Source: Tetramitus jugosus (Eukaryota > Heterolobosea > Eutetramitea > Acrasida > Vahlkampfiidae). Taken from it: a stretch of 64,000 nucleotides of DNA. Location of the stretch: positions 310,001 to 374,000 of the forward strand of contig OW569375.1 in NCBI GenBank assembly GCA_937625935.1. The letters are read 5' to 3'. Shown here piece after piece: positions 56,651 through 64,000 of the stretch (the stretch's first letter is position 1; the number at the start of each line of letters is the position of its first letter). The position numbers were made by a program, and so were the translations under genes. A model generated the notes under the pieces. That model did not search any database, was not told the DNA's origin, and saw only the letters and a program-made list of their open reading frames with translations.

Positions 56651-57703
56651 TTACACAAAACCGTGATCGGAGAGCCATGTGAGGGTGTCCAATAGAGTGT
56701 CCTCTCTAGGCCTTACACTGACCTCTGGAATTAGGGAAAGCAAAGTAGAGACATCAACCTTCAAAGTTTTCTTCTCAGTAGCCTCTAAATCTCCCTCGAC
56801 AACTGGAGTGATGGATGCGAGTTTCTGAGCCAAAGGATGATCTCCAGGTAGCTTCTCCAATGCGTACTTCTGCAATAGGATGAGTTCATTTGCCCACACT
56901 GATCCAGAAGCTGCCAAGAACAGTCTCTTGTTTGCACAATTATCCTGCTTTGCCGCAGCAATATGAGCTTGTGCCATGTCTCTCACATCGACCAAGCTAG
57001 GTGATGGCACTGCCTTCACAACACCTTGCTCGAGCATTCCTTTCACGTGTCCTACCAGAACCTTCAATGAAGAATTGAACTCATTGACGGACTTGTAGTC
57101 ATTCAATGGTGGACCAAGAATATAACCAGGAAGCATAGTAGTGATGCTAAAGGATGGTTTCTCAGTTTCCACATAATTCCATGCAGCCTTTTCACTCAAC
57201 ATCTTTGAGTATGGATAAGGAGAAGTCAGAGCAGTAATCTCAGTGTTCCAATCCTTTTCAGTGTACAACTTGTTTGGATCAATGTTCAACAAGTTGAAGA
57301 TGGCGGTTCCGGACCCAGTGATCACCACACGCTTCACAGTAGAAGATGCATACTGTTGACAGGCGCGCAACACGCTCAAAGTTCCTTCAACAGCTGGTCT
57401 CACAATATCTCTCTCAACATCCTCTGAAGTGTACAGGAATGGGGAGGCCACATGGAATACGATATGGACACCTTGGACAGCAGAATCAAACGCAGAATCG
57501 TCAGTTAGATCAGCAACTTGATACCATTCAATGTGCTTTCCCAAACTCTCTGCATAATCATTCAAGTGCTTCACCTTATGCGTATCAGACAAATTTCTGA
57601 TGGTTGCACGGATCTTCCCAATGCTTGCATCATCAAGCAATTGGTGAATGATATGAGAGGCGAGGTAACCAGATCCTCCAGTAACAAGAACAATGTTGGC
57701 CAT
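56651..57703 (-). CDS. Extended short-chain dehydrogenase, dihydroflavonol-4-reductase-like
   Basis: The ATG at 57703 gives 350 residues; the longer frame upstream reads leader sequence. The N-terminal Rossmann motif is VTGGSGYLASHI (7-18), followed by DLTDD and VFHVASPF, the catalytic pair in SPYPYSK (Tyr163, Lys167), and the LPGYILGPPLND segment typical of the dihydroflavonol-4-reductase/cinnamoyl-CoA-reductase/methylglyoxal-reductase group of extended SDRs. Enzymes of this type reduce aldehydes or ketones with NADPH; the substrate here cannot be inferred. No signal peptide is present. It lies 85 bp downstream, on the same strand, of the hydrate dehydratase gene's start. Confidence 0.92.
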   Translation of the reverse strand: MANIVLVTGGSGYLASHIIHQLLDDASIGKIRATIRNLSDTHKVKHLNDYAESLGKHIEWYQVADLTDDSAFDSAVQGVHIVFHVASPFLYTSEDVERDIVRPAVEGTLSVLRACQQYASSTVKRVVITGSGTAIFNLLNIDPNKLYTEKDWNTEITALTSPYPYSKMLSEKAAWNYVETEKPSFSITTMLPGYILGPPLNDYKSVNEFNSSLKVLVGHVKGMLEQGVVKAVPSPSLVDVRDMAQAHIAAAKQDNCANKRLFLAASGSVWANELILLQKYALEKLPGDHPLAQKLASITPVVEGDLEATEKKTLKVDVSTLLSLIPEVSVRPREDTLLDTLTWLSDHGFV

Positions 57704-58162
57704 GTAGTGAGTGTGTTTGAGATTTTTTAGTAGTTCACCCAAGAGAACCTTAACTCTTGAAAAAAATGTGAAAGGATTCCAACCATGGTGCGACACCTGA
57801 TGGATCAAGCGCTATGTGGACCACCATGTTTTACCAAAAGAGATCAATTCACTTGGAATAGTGGAATTCCAAGTAAAGAGCGAGCTCAAAATCTAAACAG
57901 GATATTCTCATTATCAGAAACAACTACAACTATTGTTAGCTTGGAGAAAATGCATCATCATTTTCTCTTGTTCCACACGAAAGCTTGTTTGTGAAATCCT
58001 GTAGCTGACCTAGGGGAAAAATCACAACCCACCGAAAATACACACGAGGGATAATTTTGTCATCATGTAAATCTGACCCGCCATCGCACACATAAAAAAA
58101 AAGGAGTTTCAGTCAGAAACAAAAACAAAAAGAATAACAACCACCATATACATCTATTGACG
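57704..58162. promoter_or_regulatory. Divergent intergenic region
   Basis: These 459 bp separate the SDR gene (minus) and the PTEN gene (plus). No TATA motif is convincing. An A9-type tract near 58094-58103 and an AAACAAAAACAAAAAG leader precede the PTEN start. No small gene or RNA structure is recognised. Confidence 0.4.
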
Positions 58163-59503
58163 ATGAATTACCTGTCTACCGCCATCAAACATGCCGTGAG
58201 TCAAAATCGATGTCGTTTTGTCGATTCACACTACGATTTGGATTTGACGTACATTACGAACCGTATTATAGCCATGGGATTTCCAGGTGATGGCCTACGT
58301 TCACTGTATCGTAACAATGGTGTTCAAATTGCAGCGTTCCTCCACCAGTATCATCCCAATCATTTTATGATTTTTAACCTGAGTCAATTAGAGTACGACA
58401 AGGACAAATTTGACAATAATGTCATGTTGATGGGTTGGCCCGATCATCACAATCCTACACTTGATCTCTTGTTTTCAATTGTAAAGACGATGCATGCTTG
58501 GTTGCACTCTGATCCGAACAATGTGGTTGCTGTTCATTGTTTGGCTGGTAAGGGACGCACGGGAACTGTCATTGTTTGTTACTTGTTGTACATTGGTATG
58601 TTTGAGACTGTTAGGGAAGCGCTAGAGTATTTTGCAATGAAGAGAACGAGTAGTCATAATGTGGATCGGGGAGTGCTTGCCTGTGTTGATTCACCGAGTC
58701 AAGTCACTTATATTGACTATTTTCATCGCATGATTACAAAACAGGTGAATCATGATGATGTGATTGAGTCGAAACCGGTGCATCTCGATATGATTTACCT
58801 GTACAATGTACCTCCCGTGTTGCTGAATGCCATCGAGTTGGGCAAATTTCGATTGACTGTCAATCAGATGACAACACTAGGCCCGAATGACACACGCCTG
58901 GTCAATATGAAAACGATGAATCGACCTCAGTGGAGACAAACAGGGTTCTCGAACGTGCTTGCATTCCATTGTGACAATTTAGAGTTGCACAAGGATATTG
59001 TGATTGTGTGCAAGATTGTGAACACTCTGAGCGTAGATGAAGTGTTTCGGTTTGCATTCCATACGGCGTTTGTGACAGAGGAACGGTTAAAAAAGGACAA
59101 GTTCATGATGGATCACTCGTTGAAGAATGCACTCATTCCGGATGAATTCTTGGTGGATGTCGTGTTTAAATCACAGAGCTCTGATGTTATTGCTCCTAAT
59201 CTACTTTCGGAGCAGGAGACACAAATATCGGATGGCTCTGTGGGATCAGTGAACCCACCTCAAACCATAATGTCAATTGAGCAAGAACCTTCTCAAGTAA
59301 TTCAGGATTCTCAGTTGATATCAACCGTGAATCCAGAGACACAGATTCAGAGAAACCTGTATACACCTCTCTCCAAAACAAAAGCGAAATTACTACTGAA
59401 TCATCAGGTTGCTGACCAACAAACAATCATATCAAACGAAGAACCACTAGAAGGAGAAGTAATTGGAGAGGAAGAGTCTCCCTCGCCTCCAACTCTCTTG
59501 TAA
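58163..59503 (+). CDS. PTEN-type phosphoinositide phosphatase
   Basis: The ATG at 58163 gives 446 residues. The dual-specificity phosphatase domain (about 15-185) contains YITNRIIAMGFPGDGL, the general-acid loop GWPDHHNP (91-98) and the signature P-loop HCLAGKGRTG (125-134) with Cys126 and Arg132. A C2-like domain follows (about 205-330; LDMIYLYNVPPVL, VIVCKIVNTL, FRFAFHTAFV), where PTEN binds membrane. PTEN removes the 3-phosphate from PtdIns(3,4,5)P3, controlling amoeboid polarity and macropinocytosis. The Lys that follows Cys in animal PTEN (HCKAGKGRTG) is Leu here. The tail (about 350-446) is disordered, Ser/Gln/Glu-rich, and may carry phosphorylation sites. Confidence 0.93.
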   Translation: MNYLSTAIKHAVSQNRCRFVDSHYDLDLTYITNRIIAMGFPGDGLRSLYRNNGVQIAAFLHQYHPNHFMIFNLSQLEYDKDKFDNNVMLMGWPDHHNPTLDLLFSIVKTMHAWLHSDPNNVVAVHCLAGKGRTGTVIVCYLLYIGMFETVREALEYFAMKRTSSHNVDRGVLACVDSPSQVTYIDYFHRMITKQVNHDDVIESKPVHLDMIYLYNVPPVLLNAIELGKFRLTVNQMTTLGPNDTRLVNMKTMNRPQWRQTGFSNVLAFHCDNLELHKDIVIVCKIVNTLSVDEVFRFAFHTAFVTEERLKKDKFMMDHSLKNALIPDEFLVDVVFKSQSSDVIAPNLLSEQETQISDGSVGSVNPPQTIMSIEQEPSQVIQDSQLISTVNPETQIQRNLYTPLSKTKAKLLLNHQVADQQTIISNEEPLEGEVIGEEESPSPPTLL

Positions 59504-59662
59504 AATAGTTTGTCCGAACTTCCACTCAATTTCTTGCCGCTTTTTTGATCGGGTCGCGACACTTGACATTCCTTTCCATAAGCCGATAACCCCTTATAGT
59601 GAACTCTGCGGTGAGACCCATCGAAAAGTTCCAAACACACAAGAATACGGTGGTTCATACTG

Positions 59663-62554
59663 ATGAGACATAGGGCATCGATCATCCTCACAGTCATCAC
59701 GATATTTTCGTTACTGTTTGTCATGTGCCGCTGTGACAGCAGCACAATTGACACAGATTTCAAGCTTTGCCGTATTCTTACACCAAGGAATATCCGAGCT
59801 GATGATCTCTATCTAGGTTACAGTAATAAGAATGATGCGCTGTATGCGTATCTGTCCAGAACAGTTCGTCAAATTCCTTCTGCGGCACTCGTGCCGGGCG
59901 GTACGATTTTCAAGTATGAAACAACATTAGAGAATGTGATACCGGACAACGTTCCCGATTCCTTAAAGGACAAGTTCAAAAAAGTGAAGAGAACAAAAAC
60001 GAAATGGGTAACGATCGGCACTGCAAAGGAGAAGGAACTAAGTAAGAGGTACAAGCCTACTGTACTGTTCAACACTGAGGCCAACTCATTTTTGGTGATG
60101 GGTGGAAAGGATCACAATGGGGCTGTACTGCCTGATATGTGGTCATTCAATATTGATACGGGACTTTGGACAGAACTGAATCGAAAATTTGTGCCCTACA
60201 CCGAAACGATACTATCAGTGAACAGTTACAACGATACTGCCATTATTTTGACAGCCCAACACACATATCTGTACAATATCACTAACGAAGGATGGTCTAT
60301 CTTAGCGAAGAATCCAGCAAATATGACAGAGCAAGACGAGTTTTATAGTGTGGCATATTGTGTGACAGAAGACTTGTTTTATCTCTTGGACTCCGACTCG
60401 AAGCGATTGTATTTTACTTCTCCACAGTTTGGAAATCAATCCTGGGTGAAAATACTAGATTATTCGATGGATGAAGACTCGAGTGACTTGTTTCCTGGAT
60501 TAAATCCAAATCTCTATTGGGATCCAGAGTATAACACTCTCGGTGTGATGAACAACAAGGCCCTTCTATTCAATTCTTCTTCACACCAGTTCTCTGAGTT
60601 GTCACGAGTGAAATTACTCTTTGTTCAAAAAATGAACCCAGGCGGATATGACAGCAAGAGAAATCATATTTACTTTTCAACATCGGTGAGATCAGAGATA
60701 TCTGGTGTAGCAATCATGAGAAGACAAAAGGAACAAACTTGTGCGGATGCATACACTAATGTAGAGCCAAAGGTGTTTCGATACACAGGAATTGCCTCTG
60801 TATCAGTTGCAGGAGGCATCTTGGTGTTTGCAGTGATAGTTATTTTAACTGTACTTATTCGACAACAGAAGATTAATCGAACCAATTCGAGAGCTTCAAT
60901 GGTAAGACTTTACTTTTGTTATATTCAAGATGATTACATTGATGCACTAACACTACATAATAACAGTCTGACTTAGTGAAATTGGAGCACACCAAATTCA
61001 ACTTGTTCACCAACCCTAATGTTCTGATTACCTTCCTCTCCCTATACTACAATGTGATTATCTTCTCAGCACAGTACATTATCATCTTCATACCATGTTT
61101 CCTACTTTTGAAAGTTTATTCTCAAGATAATTTAGTGGAATTTTTCTTCGATTCGATCGGTGTTCTTATCGTAAGTATATGAAATTGTTCACACAGGAGG
61201 AAGAACCAACTAACGCATTACTCTTACTTATAGGATAGCAAGAAACCTGAGATAAGTGCTCTAATCTATCTGTGTACGATTTTTCTCATTCCAGTTCATA
61301 CAACCGTGTATTACTTTTTGCTGTCTGCCTTCTTCTACAAGGGATCAGAAAAGGATTTAGCGAACGAAGATCAACGATTCTACGACAACTGGTCTTCTCA
61401 ACCAACTTTCAATATCAAATTGTTCATCAAGTGTTTGTTGTTGGCATTGCCTGCAATTGGAGCAACGTTAGTTTACGTTGTATACTTTTTCTTTGTAGAC
61501 TACTATTTACAAACAGTACCAGAGATTCAAGGAATTCTCTCAATCGTCAGAAACATTATTTTAATTGGATCAAATTTCATTTTGACGCAATTTGGCTCAC
61601 TCGTCTTCGCATCCATTATTCCTAGAGGTACAGAGTGGTACGAGTTGTTCTCATCAGTCTATCAAGGAGAAGTATCGACGTATACCTATTTCGTGAACAT
61701 ATTGATTGTGAAGATTGTGTTGGGATTTGTAAGTAATTATGATTTATTTATGTTTGTACCAACGAGTCTAGTACTAATATTTACATACTTGACATCATTA
61801 GCTGGGATACATGGACTATATGACTCTGAGATCCATTGTTATCGATATTAACTTGGGTATTGTTGTATCGTTTGTTCTATCAGAACTATTGCTGTGGACA
61901 AAGTGTTTCTTAGGAGTCCTTCAGAATAGAATCGGACCAAATCCTAGTGGCTTGTTATCAAAGTTGATAAGCAAGGTCCTGACTTTAATTTTATCGGAAC
62001 ACTATGAGTGGACAGCCCAGTGGTACTCATACCTGTACTCAAGCAAGATTGCTATGATATTTTGCGTACTCAGCCCTGTTATACTCATTATAGCATCGTT
62101 ATGTATGATTGTGACGTCCTTCTCCCTTGGATTCCGGATTGTGATATTCCCTCCAAAGAAAGTGTACTCACCAGCGATTGCCACCGCCACCATTCGAATT
62201 CAGTTGCACACGCTGCATCCAATGAGAATGATTATCTATGCACTGTTGGTATTGATGGTTGTGATTCTAGCACCAGGAAGGAGTGACCCGAGCTACTTTT
62301 ATGTATTCCTGATGATTCCGCTAGAGCTGTGCATGGGACTCTCAGCTCGAACCCTGAACTGGATGTTCTACTGTTGCTTTGCTCGGCGTTATACCACTGA
62401 ATCGCCATACTTCTCAGAAATGATGAATCTTGGTTTTGAGCCCTTCTTCTGTGGATGCAAGGGAATTGAAGGATCTTGTTATGAATTCACACATTGCTGT
62501 ACCGGCAGAGGCAGTGCCCGGACCGATGTAGAAATGAAGACATACAGGAAATAA
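59663..62554 (+). CDS. Kelch-like multi-pass membrane protein, four exons
   Basis: Exons 59663-60901, 60967-61170, 61234-61728 and 61802-62554 join through three short GTAAGx...AG introns (63-73 bp), all in phase 0, to give 896 residues. A signal peptide (RASIILTVITIFSLLFVMC) is followed by an extracellular kelch/galactose-oxidase-like region (FLVMGGKDHNGAVLPDMWSF; LWTELNRKF) with several N-glycosylation sequons. Around ten hydrophobic helices follow, beginning with VAGGILVFAVIVILTVLI near residue 380 and including exon-spanning ones. The C-terminal 60 residues are cytosolic and Cys-rich (FFCGCKGIEGSCYEFTHCCT), possibly palmitoylated. The layout is receptor-like (sensor plus multi-TM), but no G-protein-receptor signature was recognised. 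Confidence 0.85.
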
Positions 62555-62681
62555 ACAGGTGATCTCAACCATCCGATGTCAGTCCTGAACGGAGTTGATC
62601 AGCAGGAGTTTTGAATCTCCGTTTTTGAAGAAGGCGGGAAAAAAAACTGTTGGCACAAAAAACAAAATCTCCAACCAAAAA

Positions 62682-64000
62682 ATGACAAACTTATTCCGTC
62701 GATTCACACTGGCACTAGCAGTGTTGTGTGCTGTTGTGTTTGCATTCGTGCAAGCAGATGCCAAAGCAGACAAAATTACGTCTCTTCCAGGCTACACAGA
62801 CCCTATTCGCTTTAATCAATATGCAGGCTACTTGCTTGCCAATGCTACCAACAATAGAAACTTGTTTTATTGGTTTGTTGAGTCACAAAACAACCCAAGT
62901 ACCGATCCTGTATGTACTCTATCACACATGTCCTTGTTTTTGGTGAATGAGCTTTTTTTTTGTGTGTTGCGTCGATTACAGCGCTGGAAAAAAAACTTAG
63001 CTCACACACATAAACACGAATAATAATGTAGGTTGTCTTGTGGATGAACGGTGGACCAGGTTGCAGCTCTCTTGCTGGATTCATGAGTGAACACTCTCCA
63101 TTTACATTGCAAACAGACGGTAAGACACTCAAGACCAATCCCTTCTCATGGAATCGTGTGGCCAATGTCATTTATTTGGAATCTCCTGTTGGTGTTGGAT
63201 ACTCCTACTCTGACAATCCAAAGATTGATTACAATCAATTCAATGATGACAAGACTGCTAATGATGTGTATCATGCACTTGTGAGCTTCTTTGCAAAGTT
63301 CCCTCAGTACAGATCCAATGAATTCTATGTGTCTGGTGAGTCCTATGCCGGTCATTATGTGCCTGTGAGTACCTACCATATTCATATGGGTAATTTGCAA
63401 GGTGGTAATCCACGTATCAATCTCAAGGGATTTGTGGTCGGTAATGGTGTGACTGATGGTCGTGAAGACACAAACAGCATTCCTCCATTCATGTTCCATC
63501 ATGCACTGATTAGTCAAGCGTACTATGAAAACTCTTTGAAGGTGTGCAGTGGTGATTTCTACAAGAACCAAAATGTTCCACAGTGCAGTGAAGCATTGAA
63601 CAACATGTTTGTGATTATTGCTGGTGTCAATCCATATTGGTTGGCTGGTCCATGTGAAGGTGATCCATCTCCATTCGCATCTGCAGAAGAAGCATTGCAA
63701 AAGAGAGATTTGAACGGTACTCATCCATTGTTCCAATTGTGGAGAATGGCAAAGAAGGGATCCAACGGTGGAGCTCCATGTATTGACTCTGATCCAGAGA
63801 CTACTTACTTCAACACTCCTGAAGTGAAGAAGGCCATTCATGCCAGAGAGGACATCAAGTGGGAGTTCTGCAGTGATTCTGTCAATGAAAAGTATGACAG
63901 AAGCTACGACAGCATGCTTCCATTTTATGCCAAGTTGTTGAACTCTGGTTATAGAGCTCTTGTCTACACTGGAGACATGGACATGGCAGTGAACAGTTTG
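62682..64000 (+). CDS. Serine carboxypeptidase (peptidase S10), 3' end outside window
   Basis: Exon 1 is 62682-62909 and exon 2 runs from 63032 to the window edge; the 122-bp GTATGT...TAG intron joins STDP to VVLWMNGGPGCSSL in frame. A signal peptide (RFTLALAVLCAVVFAFVQA) precedes the mature enzyme. S10 landmarks are WMNGGPGCSSL (oxyanion region), ESPVGVGYSYS, the catalytic Ser180 in SGESYAGHYV, and the catalytic Asp391 in YTGDMDMAVN. The catalytic His should lie beyond the window. These enzymes trim C-terminal residues in lysosomes or food vacuoles, or are secreted. The 399 residues seen fit a family length of 430-480. Confidence 0.95.

Noticed and set aside
60903-60976. In-frame stop ending the kelch-like protein at 60976
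   Set aside because: A GTAAGA...ACAG intron at 60902-60966 removes it and joins strong membrane-helix coding sequence in phase.
1-64000. CRISPR array, rRNA genes, bacterial operons or Shine-Dalgarno sites
   Set aside because: No evenly spaced short repeats, no rRNA-like sequence, and gene structure is eukaryotic.

Overview
The window looks like nuclear DNA of a heterolobosean amoeba, most likely Naegleria or a close relative. The pointers are intron-poor, densely packed genes on both strands, AT-rich spacers of about 25 to 500 bp, a few short GT-AG introns (about 60-145 bp), Asn/Gln/Ser/His/acidic low-complexity tracts, LRR proteins of the GIHTLNM type, and families of secreted Cys-rich/PA14/IPT proteins. 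The genus is an inference from style, not from a database match. Many long open frames begin at GTG or TTG; starts were moved to the first supportable ATG throughout.

Layout. 0-9 kb: a partial 2-TM proline/glutamine-rich protein, an LRR protein, a CDC123 (D123) translation-factor chaperone, a decayed patch with a tRNA-like sequence and a frameshifted coding relic, a mitochondrial protein with one intron, and NOL10/ENP2 with one intron. 9-19 kb: a GBP-type large GTPase with an altered G4 motif, a SUMO-interaction-motif-rich nuclear protein, an RWP-RK transcription factor, a degenerate RecA-like ATPase (SWSAP1-like) and a TPR protein. 19-26.7 kb: a 1203-residue repeat protein of unknown function, a double-hotdog/methyltransferase fusion, a tRNA-Asp gene, and two related retroelement relics starting about 45 bp upstream of that tRNA. 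26.8-41.7 kb: LRR/F-box-like, tail-anchored helical, secreted Cys-rich/PA14/IPT, palm-like unknown, BKACE, NUDCD1-like and several unrecognised proteins.

41.7-55.3 kb is the accessory heart of the window: two nearly identical genes of about 1,090-1,098 residues (malectin, PKD, PA14, IPT, beta-propeller, IPT), both on the minus strand, differ mainly by exchange of one internal module (Cys-rich/proline block versus an extra IPT domain). The 7 kb between them has no clearly intact gene; it holds decayed coding fragments and a hAT transposase whose N- and C-terminal halves lie on opposite strands.

55.5-64 kb returns to ordinary genes: NAD(P)H-hydrate dehydratase, a dihydroflavonol-reductase-like SDR, a PTEN-type phosphatase, a four-exon kelch-like multi-pass membrane protein, and a serine carboxypeptidase cut by the window end.

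There is no operon logic. Shared themes are housekeeping (eIF2 assembly, ribosome biogenesis, metabolite repair), possible DNA repair (RecA-like ATPase, SIM-rich protein), and surface or secreted carbohydrate-binding-type proteins. The least conventional elements are the repeat protein at 19.0-22.6 kb, the palm-like protein at 33.6 kb, the module-swapped paralogue pair with its transposon-bearing spacer, and the tRNA-adjacent retroelement fragments.
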